Assembly: GCA_964577115.1 (NCBI GenBank)
Contig: CAZNXJ010000012.1
Location: forward strand, 1 to 64,000
Length of the DNA stretch: 64,000 nt
Reading direction: 5' to 3'
Source: CAZNXJ01 sp964577115
GTDB taxonomy: Bacteria > Planctomycetota > Planctomycetia > Pirellulales > Pirellulaceae
The notes beneath the pieces are model-generated. The model was given only the letters and a program-made list of their open reading frames with translations, searched no databases and was not told the origin of the DNA. A program made the position numbers and the translations under genes. This document shows, piece after piece, positions 45,049 to 54,470 of the stretch. Each line of letters begins with the position of its first letter. The first letter of the stretch is position 1.

Positions 45049-45775
45049 AGCGTCCTCCAGGATGCGGTCAGCCTGACACACGCGGCCAGGCAAGCCCAAG
45101 ACGAAACAACCTGACAGTCGAGTTTCTTTCCCCGCGCCGCGACACACGGAGCGGGCGCCATAGCTGGCGGAACTCTACGACAAACAAGCCTCGCCCTCGC
45201 GACGGTTTTGCAACAGGCCAGCCGCTCGCCAGGCGAGCGACCGCACGATACATCACCCTTTCGGCAGCCAGGCGACCACAAACGCGGCCCTTGACTTTGC
45301 GTCCCGGCCTTTCGGCCGGTTTGCCTTTGTCGAGGATGAGAGGCGTGTATTGGTTGCGCGTGACAGCATGTCGTCCGGGAAACGAAGAGTGATCCCGGCC
45401 GCAGTGCCGCACGTGCATTGGGAGCTTGGTAATTGCAGCTTGCGGTGCCATGAGCGTCAGGGCGACCAACGCGAGCGGCCGTATCTAATGGCCGGCCACG
45501 TCCCCATCGCACTCGCAAGGCTCGGATCCGTCCGCGGCCGACAGCCCTTTTTCTCCGCGATTTTCTGTCGCTCTTGGCCGTCGGCTCGGCAAATGAAACC
45601 TATGTCACAGGTGGCTCGTGTCAAATTGCCGTCTTTAGACTTTTTCAAAAATTTTTTGAAAGTTTCTAAAGCCATTTAAAGCCGACGCTGCAAGCTACTT
45701 TTGTCCATGGCATGAGCATCCTCCAGGCAGGCGCACAGCCTGGGCGACGCCTATTAATAAGGTGGAGATCAACGA
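45049..45775. other. Divergent intergenic region between flp and the alpha-toroid gene
   Basis: This 727-base gap lies between divergently transcribed genes. No convincing coding frame was seen. It contains the AT-rich palindrome at 45633-45671 and should carry the flp promoter. Confidence 0.5.
45633..45671. repeat. AT-rich 39-bp imperfect palindrome
   Basis: Outer arms CTTTAGA and TCTAAAG are exact complements; the inner part, CTTTTTCAAAAA and TTTTTTGAAAG, is nearly self-complementary with a one-base slip. It stands out in GC-rich surroundings and lies about 105 bases before the GTG at 45776. Confidence 0.75.
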
Positions 45776-46723
45776 GTGAAGGATTGGACGGAACGGCTAC
45801 TCGACGCGTTGGCCGAGCGGGAACATTTCGGATATGGGAGCGAGCGTGTATCGGCCGCCGAACCGGCGGCTCTCGCGGCCATGGCGCTCATGGCGCACGG
45901 CCGTATGAGCGCTGCTCAGCGGCCCTTGCAGTGGCTCGCCGAGGCGCAGCAGCGGAGCGGTGCGGTGGGCACGCGGGGCGGAGCCATGGATCCGCGCTGG
46001 ACGACCTCGCTCGCCATGCTCGCCTGGCGCCAGGCCATCGAAAACGGCGCCGACCCCGACCAGCAGCTCGCGGCCCGCGTGCTGCGCGCAACGGCCAATT
46101 TGCTGTCACTACGCGGCAAGCGGGGCGAACCTGGCAGTGATTCCGTGGGACATGATGTCTCGCTCGTGGCCTGGTCATGGGTCGAGGGAACGCATTCGTG
46201 GATCGAACCTACGGCCCTTGCGGTGCTCGCCCTGCGCGCCGAGGGGCTGGCCGATCATCCCCGCACGCGCGAGGCCGTCCGGATGCTGCTCGACCGGCAG
46301 CTCCCCGGCGGCGGTTGCAATTACGGCAATACAACCGTGCTTGGCCAAGTCCTGCGACCGCATCCCCAGCCCTCAGCAATGGCGCTGGTCGCGCTGGCGG
46401 GGGAACCGCCCGACACACGCATCGACGCAGGTTGCGCTTATTTGCGGGAGGTGTGCGAGCATGTCACGGCGAGCGTTTCCATGAGCTGGGTAATGCTGGG
46501 CCTCGCCACTTACGGGCAGCGGCCGGCCGACGCCGACCAGCGACTCGCTAGCGCGTTTGCCGAGTACGACGGGCGCTCGTGCCCGGCTTATATCGCCGCC
46601 TTATTGGCTCACGCCCAACTGGGCGAACACTCGCCGCTCATTCAACTTCCTCGCCGTGCTTCGTCGAGTGCCGATGCGTTCACCGGTGCGGACTCGGCAT
46701 CCTTCCAGGAGGTACTGCGGTGA
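45776..46723 (+). CDS. Alpha-toroid protein (prenyltransferase/squalene oxidase repeat type)
   Basis: The 315-residue protein starts with GTG behind GGAG. Its helices pair in the alpha-alpha barrel pattern of terpenoid cyclases and protein prenyltransferases: DPRWTTSLAMLAWRQAIENG, WIEPTALAVLALRAEGLADH, REAVRMLLDRQLPGGGCNYG and PSAMALVALAGE. No cyclase DxDD motif is visible, so catalytic activity is doubtful. It overlaps the start of the DUF362 gene by four bases (GTGA), so the two are likely translated together. Confidence 0.75.
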   Translation: MKDWTERLLDALAEREHFGYGSERVSAAEPAALAAMALMAHGRMSAAQRPLQWLAEAQQRSGAVGTRGGAMDPRWTTSLAMLAWRQAIENGADPDQQLAARVLRATANLLSLRGKRGEPGSDSVGHDVSLVAWSWVEGTHSWIEPTALAVLALRAEGLADHPRTREAVRMLLDRQLPGGGCNYGNTTVLGQVLRPHPQPSAMALVALAGEPPDTRIDAGCAYLREVCEHVTASVSMSWVMLGLATYGQRPADADQRLASAFAEYDGRSCPAYIAALLAHAQLGEHSPLIQLPRRASSSADAFTGADSASFQEVLR

Positions 46724-47742
46724 CTCCGAGCAACGAATGTCCACGGGCCACTCAGGACGCCGGGCGGCTCGATCGCCGCACGCTGCTCGTTGGCAGTTCC
46801 GTGGCCGTGGCCGGCGCTGCGCTGGCCGGATGGCTACGCGGAGCCCAATCACGCGATGCCGTGTTTGTCGCCGATCACCAGCGCTACGACGGGCCACTCG
46901 CCTCGACGATTCGCGAAGGATTGCTCGCCAGCGGCATCGAACCCGCGTGGCTGCGCGGCCGGCGCGTGCTGCTCAAGCCGAACCTGGTTGAGCCGACTCG
47001 CAGCAGCCCGCACATGACCACAGATCCACGCGTGGTGCTCGCCGCTTCGGAGGTCTTCCGCGACTGGGGCGCTGAAGTGATCGTCGGCGAGGGCCCCGGC
47101 CACATCCGGGATACGCAGTACGCTCTCGAAGAATCGGGGATGGGGGCGGCGCTTTCCGCCGAGCGGCTGGCGTTTGCCGACTTGAACTACGAGACGACGG
47201 GCTGGGTGCCCAATCGCGGCGGCGCGAGCCCGCTCGAAGGATTTTATTTCCCGCAGAGCGTGCTGGCGGCCGACCTGATTGTTTCCATGCCAAAAATGAA
47301 GACGCATCATTGGATGGGCGTCACGGCGTCGCTGAAAAATATGTACGGCGTCATACCCGGTATTCAATACGGCTGGCCGAAGAACGTACTGCATCACGCC
47401 GGCATTCCGCAGACGGTCTTTGACATCAATGCCTCGCTACCCAAGACGATTGCGATTGTCGACGCGATCGAATGCATGGAGGGCGATGGTCCCATCATGG
47501 GCACGCCGAAGCACATGGGGCTGCTGGTGATGGGAACGAGCTGTACAGCGGTGGACGCGACGGTCTGCCGGCTGATGCAAATCGATCCCGGCCGCATTCC
47601 CTACCTGCAGCTGGCCGCCGGCCGGCTCGGCACGCTCGACGCCGCCCGTATCGAACAGCGAGGCGGCAACGTTGCCGAGCTGAGTCGACCGTTCATGCTG
47701 CTCGACAAGCCACACCTCCGCGGTCTGCGGTTGGTGACGTAG
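46720..47742 (+). CDS. DUF362 domain-containing protein with Tat-like leader
   Basis: The start is the GTG at 46720, with AGGAGGT seven bases upstream and a 4-base overlap with the previous stop. The 340-residue product has a Tat-like leader (RLDRRTLLVGSSVAVAGAAL) and a DUF362 core: VLLKPNLVEP, DWGAEVIVGEGPGH, IVSMPKMKTHHWMGVTASLK and the C-terminal region with HMGLLVMGTS. The usual C-terminal ferredoxin cysteines of some DUF362 proteins are missing. It would be exported folded; function is unknown. Confidence 0.82.
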   Translation: MTPSNECPRATQDAGRLDRRTLLVGSSVAVAGAALAGWLRGAQSRDAVFVADHQRYDGPLASTIREGLLASGIEPAWLRGRRVLLKPNLVEPTRSSPHMTTDPRVVLAASEVFRDWGAEVIVGEGPGHIRDTQYALEESGMGAALSAERLAFADLNYETTGWVPNRGGASPLEGFYFPQSVLAADLIVSMPKMKTHHWMGVTASLKNMYGVIPGIQYGWPKNVLHHAGIPQTVFDINASLPKTIAIVDAIECMEGDGPIMGTPKHMGLLVMGTSCTAVDATVCRLMQIDPGRIPYLQLAAGRLGTLDAARIEQRGGNVAELSRPFMLLDKPHLRGLRLVT

Positions 47743-47768
47743 AGGCGTCCTCTCGTCGGACTGCCAGG

Positions 47769-49121
47769 TTAAGTAAAGAGCGGCTGGCCCGTACAGACGA
47801 AAAGTGGGCGGCCGGTATGGTCCACGACTTGTGCGTCCGGCGTGATACCGAGTGCATGGTAGATCGTGGTGGCGACGTCCTCGGGCGTCACCGGATCCGA
47901 AGACGGATACATGGCAAGCGAATCGGATGCGCCGAGCACCACACCGCTTGGCATGCCGGCTCCCGCGAGCAGAATGCTGTTGCAGCCGGGCCAATGGTCG
48001 CGCCCGCCTGCCGCGTTGATCTGCGGCGTACGACCGAACTCGCTCATGACGACGACGAGTGTTTCATCGAGTAGCCCTCGCTGTTCGAGGTCGTCGAGCA
48101 GCGCCGAGAAGCCGATGTCGAAGGCCGGACATAGCCGCTCGCGCAGTTGTGGGAAATGCGCGGCGTGCGTGTCCCACAGATCGGCGGGGCCCGGTTGATA
48201 GGTGCGCGCCCAGTTGACCGTTACAAGGCGTACTCCCGCTTCCACCAGCCGGCGAGCCAACAGGCAGCTTTGACCGAACGGCGTGGGGCCATAGCTTTCG
48301 CGCACCGACGCAGGTTCCTGTTCGAGTTGGAAGGCGCGGCGCGCCTGCTGGGAGCTGACAAGTTGCACGGCCTTCTCATGAAACGACGTTGCCTGCTGCA
48401 CCGCGGGCTCATGGGCATGCCGTATTCCGAAACGATCGAACTGTTCGAGCAGGTCCATGCGGCCTGCGAGCCGGCGCTGGGCGGCGGCGTCCAATTCGGG
48501 AATGGGTGAGAAGGCCGGTTGTGACGGATCTTCCGAAATGAACATCGGATCGAATCCGCTGCCGAGGAATCCCGCGAAGAAGCCGGGGAAGACATGGCCA
48601 AGCGGCACTTCGATCGCTGGAGCGTTGAGCGTCACGGCGGAGGGCAGCGCGTTGGGCGAAGGCCGCAGTTTTTGGATGACCGCGCCGAAGCAGGGAAAGT
48701 CGTCCGGCGCGTTCATGGGATTCGTGGCCGGTCGTCGATGCCGCTGGCCCGTCATCATGTAGTGCATCGCGATCGTGTGCGTGCTGTCCGGGTGCGTGAC
48801 CGAGCGTACCAGTGCCAGCCGGTGCATGCGCGCGGCGATGCGTGGAATGGGATCGCCGAGCTGGATGCCAGGAACGCTGGTCGCGATCGGGTGGCATTCG
48901 CCACGCAGTTCGACGGGCGCCTCCGGCTTCAGATCGAAGAGATCGAGATGCGGTTGGCCGCCCCACATGAAGCACAGGATGCACGATTTCGCTCGGCCGA
49001 ATCGCGCTGGGCCTGCCGTCTTCGGCGTGCTGGCAGCCAGCAGCTGCGGCAGCGACAGTCCGAATACGCTCAGTCCCCCGACGCGCAGCCATTCGCGGCG
49101 CGAGTAGCGATCGTGCAGCAT
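47769..49121 (-). CDS. DUF1501 domain-containing protein (second copy)
   Basis: The 450-residue protein has a twin-Arg-like start (SRREWLRVGGLSVFGLSLPQLLA), then the family blocks CFMWGGQPHLDLFDLKPEAP, RSVTHPDSTHTIAMHYMMTG and VVMSEFGRTPQINAAGGRDH. It has the closer match to DUF1501 consensus of the two copies in this window. It converges with the DUF362 gene. Likely exported; function unknown. Confidence 0.9.
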   Translation of the reverse strand: MLHDRYSRREWLRVGGLSVFGLSLPQLLAASTPKTAGPARFGRAKSCILCFMWGGQPHLDLFDLKPEAPVELRGECHPIATSVPGIQLGDPIPRIAARMHRLALVRSVTHPDSTHTIAMHYMMTGQRHRRPATNPMNAPDDFPCFGAVIQKLRPSPNALPSAVTLNAPAIEVPLGHVFPGFFAGFLGSGFDPMFISEDPSQPAFSPIPELDAAAQRRLAGRMDLLEQFDRFGIRHAHEPAVQQATSFHEKAVQLVSSQQARRAFQLEQEPASVRESYGPTPFGQSCLLARRLVEAGVRLVTVNWARTYQPGPADLWDTHAAHFPQLRERLCPAFDIGFSALLDDLEQRGLLDETLVVVMSEFGRTPQINAAGGRDHWPGCNSILLAGAGMPSGVVLGASDSLAMYPSSDPVTPEDVATTIYHALGITPDAQVVDHTGRPLFVCTGQPLFT

Positions 49122-49296
49122 GTTTTATCGTCCTCGGGTTGCACTTTCCCCAGAGCGCCGCGCGGTGGATCGGCTGCCGGCGCACGACGTGATCCGCCGA
49201 GCTGGTTCAGCTTAGCTCTGCGGCGAGCGCCGGGTCAACAATTGCCCTGGTCGGCCGCGTCGATCCCGCCGGCTGCGGCGCCGTCGCGGTGCGCAA

Positions 49297-49327
49297 AAAA
49301 GAAGGCCCGGTACGGCTACCGGGCCTT
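49297..49327 (-). terminator. Terminator of tRNA-Leu
   Basis: An 11-bp perfect stem (AAGGCCCGGTA, loop, TACCGGGCCTT) is followed on the minus strand by a T-rich tail (CTTTTTT). It lies 18 bases downstream of the tRNA. Confidence 0.88.
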
Positions 49328-49344
49328 GGCGATAGTTCGAGGAG

Positions 49345-49428
<84 letters not shown>

Positions 49429-49644
49429 AGCGCTGACAAGCAGCTTGAAGTGTTAGTAATTTACTCATTCCCCCCGAGAGCAGCCAAGGGGGCTTCTATG
49501 AATTTGCGACGCGCGTTCCGGACTCCCTGACGGTGCGGTAGGAAGGGGGCCCAAACGAGGCGGCGAGCCGCGACGCGAGCGGCTCGGCCGATAAGGTGGC
49601 GAGTCGCCTCGAAAGGCTGCTCGGCTCTTGCGCCACGTGCCGCG

Positions 49645-50001
49645 CTAGTAGCGAGGCAGCTCGGGATCGATCGCGACGCTCCACGCGTCGATCCCGCCAG
49701 TCATATTCTGAACGCGCGGAAATTGCTGCCGCCGTAGCCAGTGTGTCACCTGCAGGCTCCGCCCGCCGTGATGGCAATAGACGACGATGTGCTTGTCGCG
49801 GTACGCCTCGAGCTCGGCAACGCGCTGCGTGATTTCGCTCATCGGCACCAGCGTCGCCCCCTCGATCCGTACGAGCTCGTATTCGCTTTGTTCGCGGCAA
49901 TCGAGCAGAACGAAGGGGTGCCCTTCATCGCGCATCTGCTTCACCGTATGGACATCGATTTCGATCGGTAGCTCGGCCGAGTTCATCCGTTGCATCTCCA
50001 T
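49645..50001 (-). CDS. Single-domain rhodanese-like protein
   Basis: The 118-residue protein has the rhodanese fold pattern with the active-site loop VVYCHHGGRS, where Cys carries the persulfide, and the upstream LLDCREQSEYELVRIEGATLVP. Other possible starts are ATG codons at 49995 and 49986. It may act as sulfur transferase. A 190-base gap separates it from the divergent vgrG gene. Confidence 0.88.
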   Translation of the reverse strand: MEMQRMNSAELPIEIDVHTVKQMRDEGHPFVLLDCREQSEYELVRIEGATLVPMSEITQRVAELEAYRDKHIVVYCHHGGRSLQVTHWLRRQQFPRVQNMTGGIDAWSVAIDPELPRY

Positions 50002-50190
50002 GTTGCGCGGCGGTCGTTCACCGCCCCGCTCATTTAATGGACACGTCCTCAGCCTGATCTTAGACTAGGGAACCTTGTTTTGTCTTCGCCGGACGGGATC
50101 ACGACCAAGTTCGGCTACAGGCATGTGTGCGCCCGGTGGACGATTGCTCCACCCATCGCTTCGATTTCACCGTCACTGCCGTGGTGCCGA

Positions 50191-52353
50191 ATGATTCTCT
50201 CCCAGAAAAATCGCTTTCTGAATCTAGTCACACCGCTTGGCCAAGACCAACTTGTATTAACTGGATTTAGTGGCCAGGAAGCGATGTCGCAACTCTATCG
50301 CTTCCAGCTCGACATGCTCTCCGAAAAAAAAGACATTGTTCCGGCCGACCTGGTGGGCAAGAACGTGTCGTTCCGCGTCGAGCTCGCGAACGGATCGCCA
50401 CGCTGGTTCAACGGGTTTGTCAGCGAACTGGTGGCGGGAGACGAAGACGGTAAGCGGCGCCAATATCGAGCTGAAGTCGTGCCGTGGATGTGGTTCTTGA
50501 CACAGACGGCGGACTGCCGGATTTTCCAGAATGTGACCGTGCCGGAGATGATCACGAAGATCTTCAACGAGATGGGGTTCAACGATTTCATGATGAACCT
50601 CAAAGGCACGCACAATGCGTGGGATTACTGCGTCCAGTACCGCGAAACGGACTTCAACTTCGTGTCGCGGTTGATGGAGCAGGAAGGTATTTTCTACATT
50701 TTCAAACATGAGCAAGGAAAACATACTGCCGTCATCGCGGACCATATCGGTGCCTACGATGAATGCTTGGAAAACAAGGTGGACTTACCGAGTAGCTCAA
50801 GCGGAGTGGCGGTGACCGATCACCTCACGAATTGGTCGCACCGATACGAGTTCCGCCCGGGCAAGTGGACCCAGACCGATTACAACTTTGAGGAACCGAG
50901 CTCGAGCCTTCTGGCCACGGCAAAGAGCGTCGTGTCCCTTCCTGGAATTGAAAAATACGAGATTTACGACTATCCGGGCGAGTATGAGAAAAAGTCGGAC
51001 GGCGAGAACGAAACCGTGATCCGGATGCAGGAGGACGAGGTGCCGCACGATGTCGTCGAGGCGGCCAGCACGTGCCGGACGTTTACTCCGGGAGCGAAGT
51101 TCCGAATCGGCCAGCATCATTCGAGCGACGAGAAGGGTAAGCAGTACGTCATCACTGCCGTTCAGCACACTGCGAACGAACCGCTAGCGTACGAAACCGG
51201 AGGCGGGGCTCCCTCGCAGAAATACAGCAACTCGTTTCAATGCATCCCGGCCGAAGTCACCTTTCGGCCGCCGCGCTCCACGCCCAAGCCGGTGGTGTCG
51301 GGTATTCAGACGGCCGTCGTCGTTGGGCCAAAGGGCGAAGAAATCCACTGTGACAAGTACGGCCGGGTCAAGGTGCAGTTCTATTGGGACCGAGAAGGTA
51401 AGCGGGACGAAAAGAGTTCGGTTTGGATCCGAGTCGCGCAGAATATCGCCGGCCGCAAGTGGGGCTTTGCCGCGATTCCTCGCATCGGACAGGAAGTCGT
51501 CGTGGACTTCCTGGAAGGCGATCCCGATCGGCCGCTGATTGTGGGGAGTGTCTATAACGCCGAGCAGATGCCGCACTACGAGCTTCCGGCCGAGAAGGCA
51601 AGGACGTACATCAAAACGAACAGTACGAAAGGTGGCGATGGGTATAACGAGCTGATGTTTGACGATCGAAAGGATGACGAGCGGGTGTTCATCCACGCTC
51701 AGAAGAACATGGACATCCGCGTGCGTAGCGATTCGAAGTCTCGCATCTATGGCAACCGCCACCAAATCATTGGTTGGGAGAAGGACGGCAAGCGAGGCGG
51801 TGATCAGCGCGAGATGGTGTACCAGGACAAGCACCAAAACGTAAAGCGGCACCAGATCGAGCACATCGAAGGTAACTACCAGCTGCTGATCGGCCATGGC
51901 GAAGCCGACGAGGGCGGGAACCTGGACGTGGTCGTCGAGAAGAAGAAAACCGAGCTGGTGGAGGGTGACAGCGATCTGATCGTCAAAGGGAATCGCAAGG
52001 AGCAGGTGGACGGAACAGTGTCTCTGACGATCGGGGGCGACGAGCACACGAAGGCGAGCGGCAATATTGCGATTGAAGCGGGCGCGACGGGTGAGATTCA
52101 CATCAAGTCCGGGCTGAAGATTATCATCGAGGCTGGCCAGCAGATTTCACTCGTCGGCCCCGGCGGCTTTGTCGATATCGGCCCGGCGGGGGTGACGGTG
52201 CAGGGCGTCATGGTGAAGATCAACAGCGGCGGAGCGGCCGGTACGGGTAGCGGCTGCAAGGCGGAGGAGCCGGAGGAGGCGAAGAAAGCCGAACCGGCGA
52301 CGCCCGAAATGGCGTGGAATTCGAACACCGGGTCGAAGTCGTCGCCGGATTAG
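50191..52353 (+). CDS. vgrG: VgrG, type VI secretion spike protein
   Basis: From ATG 50191 the protein is 720 residues. An N-terminal gp27-like part (FLNLVTPLGQDQLVLTGFSG, QYRETDFNFVSRLMEQEGI) is followed by a gp5-like OB domain (EIHCDKYGRVKVQFYWDREG, WGFAAIPRIGQEVVVDFLEG) and a needle-like repeat tail (about 560-690) ending in an acidic region. It forms the trimeric spike tip carrying effectors. No other core T6SS genes are in the window. The weak ribosome-binding site leaves the exact start uncertain. Confidence 0.93.
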   Translation: MILSQKNRFLNLVTPLGQDQLVLTGFSGQEAMSQLYRFQLDMLSEKKDIVPADLVGKNVSFRVELANGSPRWFNGFVSELVAGDEDGKRRQYRAEVVPWMWFLTQTADCRIFQNVTVPEMITKIFNEMGFNDFMMNLKGTHNAWDYCVQYRETDFNFVSRLMEQEGIFYIFKHEQGKHTAVIADHIGAYDECLENKVDLPSSSSGVAVTDHLTNWSHRYEFRPGKWTQTDYNFEEPSSSLLATAKSVVSLPGIEKYEIYDYPGEYEKKSDGENETVIRMQEDEVPHDVVEAASTCRTFTPGAKFRIGQHHSSDEKGKQYVITAVQHTANEPLAYETGGGAPSQKYSNSFQCIPAEVTFRPPRSTPKPVVSGIQTAVVVGPKGEEIHCDKYGRVKVQFYWDREGKRDEKSSVWIRVAQNIAGRKWGFAAIPRIGQEVVVDFLEGDPDRPLIVGSVYNAEQMPHYELPAEKARTYIKTNSTKGGDGYNELMFDDRKDDERVFIHAQKNMDIRVRSDSKSRIYGNRHQIIGWEKDGKRGGDQREMVYQDKHQNVKRHQIEHIEGNYQLLIGHGEADEGGNLDVVVEKKKTELVEGDSDLIVKGNRKEQVDGTVSLTIGGDEHTKASGNIAIEAGATGEIHIKSGLKIIIEAGQQISLVGPGGFVDIGPAGVTVQGVMVKINSGGAAGTGSGCKAEEPEEAKKAEPATPEMAWNSNTGSKSSPD

Positions 52354-52406
52354 AATGCTACCGATCGGCGCATTGCCCTGCCCGATACCTCAGGGAGTTA
52401 CCGCTC

Positions 52407-52868
52407 ATGTTTCCAGCCGCTCGCCAAGGCGACCCGATCTCGCACGACCAGATCGTGCCCTGCGGCGTGGTCGGCCCCCAGGCACCAGTGCCTTGTCCCA
52501 TGTGCCTTGCAATGCCCGTCATGATTGAGATGTTACCGGCAGCGCACGTGATGTGTACGTGCGTCTGCACGGGAGCAACGTCTGGCGGGCCGGCGCATCC
52601 TCCACCTCCGCCGCCGGCACCACCGCCTCCGATCCTTGCGGGTTCGGCCACCGTCCTGATCCACAACCAGCCCGCGGCGCGCTGGGCGCCCGCCCCCGAC
52701 GCCGGCGCGTGCGGCGTGTTCCTGGGCGACGCTAAACTCGCCGCGGCGCGCACCGTGCTGATCGGCGACGTCGGCATGGGGGGCGTCGTGAGCACGGACG
52801 GCCAGTGCATGCAGGCAGCAAAGCAATCCGGTATCCCCTTCATCAAGCCCGCGGCCAAATGGGGATAG
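52407..52868 (+). CDS. PAAR-domain spike-tip protein with poly-Pro insert
   Basis: The 153-residue product (ATG 52407, GGGAG upstream) begins with the PAAR signature MFPAARQGDPISHD and shows the usual Gly/Cys-rich turns. A proline tract (PPPPPPAPPPP, about 68-78) interrupts the centre. PAAR proteins cap the VgrG trimer and sharpen the tip. It is 53 bases downstream of vgrG. Confidence 0.9.
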   Translation: MFPAARQGDPISHDQIVPCGVVGPQAPVPCPMCLAMPVMIEMLPAAHVMCTCVCTGATSGGPAHPPPPPPAPPPPILAGSATVLIHNQPAARWAPAPDAGACGVFLGDAKLAAARTVLIGDVGMGGVVSTDGQCMQAAKQSGIPFIKPAAKWG

Positions 52869-52871
52869 CAA

Positions 52872-53351
52872 ATGAGCGGCGGGGCTGAGGTTGTCCGCAC
52901 AGTTTCCGACCCGAACGAGCTGTTTCGGTTGCTTGAGCAGAGGCCGCAACATCTATTCGCGGTCGTCGATGCGTGCGACGAGCCGCTCGTTCCCCCGAAG
53001 GTTCGAGAGCTAGGAACGGAGCGCGCGGTCTCGCTGTATCGTGGCAGCGCCGAAGTTGATTACTGGGCCATTGCGCCGTATTTAGTGCGCGTCGATGCCG
53101 CGCTGCTGGAATGGATCGCAACACATCTCTGGGAGAAACCGTGGGGCTTTTTCGCCCTTGCCGATGTCCAGCTGTCTGAACTCCGCAAGCATTTCCGTCG
53201 CTTTCTGACCGTGCTCGATCCGGACGGCGAACGCGTGTATTTCCGCTTTTATGATCCCCGCGTTTTGCCTGTGTTTCTCGCAAGCGCAGGACCCGCGGAA
53301 CGCCGGCAGTTTGTGGGGCCGGTAGAGAAATTCCTTCTCAATCAAAGTTAA
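52872..53351 (+). CDS. DUF4123 T6SS effector adaptor
   Basis: The 159-residue protein fits the DUF4123 adaptor family: LFAVVDACDEPLVPP, SLYRGSAEVDYWAIAPYLV, WGFFALADVQLSELRKHFRRFL and VYFRFYDPRVLPVFL. Such adaptors load effectors on VgrG. It starts three bases after the PAAR stop, so the genes are translated together. The likely effector candidate is the minus-strand gene at 53431. Confidence 0.9.
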   Translation: MSGGAEVVRTVSDPNELFRLLEQRPQHLFAVVDACDEPLVPPKVRELGTERAVSLYRGSAEVDYWAIAPYLVRVDAALLEWIATHLWEKPWGFFALADVQLSELRKHFRRFLTVLDPDGERVYFRFYDPRVLPVFLASAGPAERRQFVGPVEKFLLNQS

Positions 53352-53430
53352 CGCTATTCTGCAGTTTCTGAGATTGCGTTGCGGTGGGATATATCTGCCC
53401 GGAAGGAATGTGCGATTCTGGACTTTATGG

Positions 53431-54405
53431 TCATTCTACTATTAACACCGGAATCTCCTTCACGTTCCACTTCTTCGCGTTCTGCCATCGGGTCATGCCT
53501 TCAATAATTTCAAGCTGACCACTCTTATTTATTTTCACGCGGATAGGATCGTTATAATTGTCCCATGAAAACTTGCCGTGTTTATCTACTTTGTCCGAGA
53601 ACACCTTCGTTTGTGAATGGGTGAGCTCCTTGGGGGCGACTACGACAACTTGTCCTTGCTGGCCCAGCTTATTGCTGAACTTGGTTACCAAATCTGGAGG
53701 TGGCGAGGGGGGTGGAGGGCTTTTGAATTCATGCTGATAATCGACCAGTTGTTGCTCCTTTTGTTTTTTCTGTTCCACCGCCGCCGCCCGTTTTCGATCA
53801 GTTTCCTTGGTTGGCCAAGGCTCTTTCTTGAAAAGTGAACCTCGTTGAGGATTCGCAAACATCTCCTGATGGATAGGGTGATCGCGGAACTTCTCCCAGG
53901 TCGTTGGACCACGTCGCCCGGCACACTGTACGCAACCCCGGACCGGTGCGACTTTCTTGGCGAATAGCCCGATCACCGCCAAACCAATTTTTTGTCCCCA
54001 GAACCGAGGTTCTTCTCCGCGCTGCTGGGCTGCCTCACGTTCACTGTCAAACTCGTCGGCTTTGTTGATCAACCACTCCTGGAATCGCTGCTTCGCGTCG
54101 TCCTGCCACTCCTGAGGAGCAATCGGCGTCAGCGAGAAGGCATCCTTCGCGAATTGGGCCGCGTCATTTAGCATGCTTTTCGCCGTTTCCCACGCGGCAT
54201 CTTTGCCCTCTGGCGTCGTTGCGATGTCGTACGCTGCTTTTGCCGAGTCCGCAATCAGGTGTGCTGTGCCCACGGCGGCATCTATAGCCGAATCAGCCGT
54301 TCCCTGCAGGAACTGTGTGGCCGGGGAACTCGGTGACGAATGCAGGTCGGCCGGTGGAGAAACCGGTTCAAACTCGCTGATGGAATTCGCGTTGTCGCCA
54401 CCCAT
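53431..54405 (-). CDS. Candidate effector with ParB-like C-terminal domain
   Basis: The 324-residue protein has an acidic helical N-terminal region (GTAHLIADSAKAAYDIATTP and onward), a CVQCAG pair of cysteines near residue 160, a Pro-rich linker (SPPPPSPPPDL) and a C-terminal block (about 275-324) reading DPIRVKINKSGQ, EIIEGMTRWQNAKKW and EIPVLIVE. This matches the ParB/Srx fold pattern in which DGxxR is EGMTR with Arg306. ParB-like domains are known C-terminal toxin modules. A toxin role is inferred from the domain and the vgrG neighbourhood; no immunity protein is obvious. Confidence 0.65.
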   Translation of the reverse strand: MGGDNANSISEFEPVSPPADLHSSPSSPATQFLQGTADSAIDAAVGTAHLIADSAKAAYDIATTPEGKDAAWETAKSMLNDAAQFAKDAFSLTPIAPQEWQDDAKQRFQEWLINKADEFDSEREAAQQRGEEPRFWGQKIGLAVIGLFAKKVAPVRGCVQCAGRRGPTTWEKFRDHPIHQEMFANPQRGSLFKKEPWPTKETDRKRAAAVEQKKQKEQQLVDYQHEFKSPPPPSPPPDLVTKFSNKLGQQGQVVVVAPKELTHSQTKVFSDKVDKHGKFSWDNYNDPIRVKINKSGQLEIIEGMTRWQNAKKWNVKEIPVLIVE

Positions 54406-54470
54406 GTGAAGTTACGCTTTCTACCGAATGCCGGTGGAATAACCTGGCGATGGCGTATGCCTTGAAGCTT

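Noticed and set aside
45440..45470. Possible sigma-54 promoter for flp (TGGCAC-like element on the minus strand)
   Set aside because: The GG to GC distance is off by one from the required 10 bases, so it does not fit.
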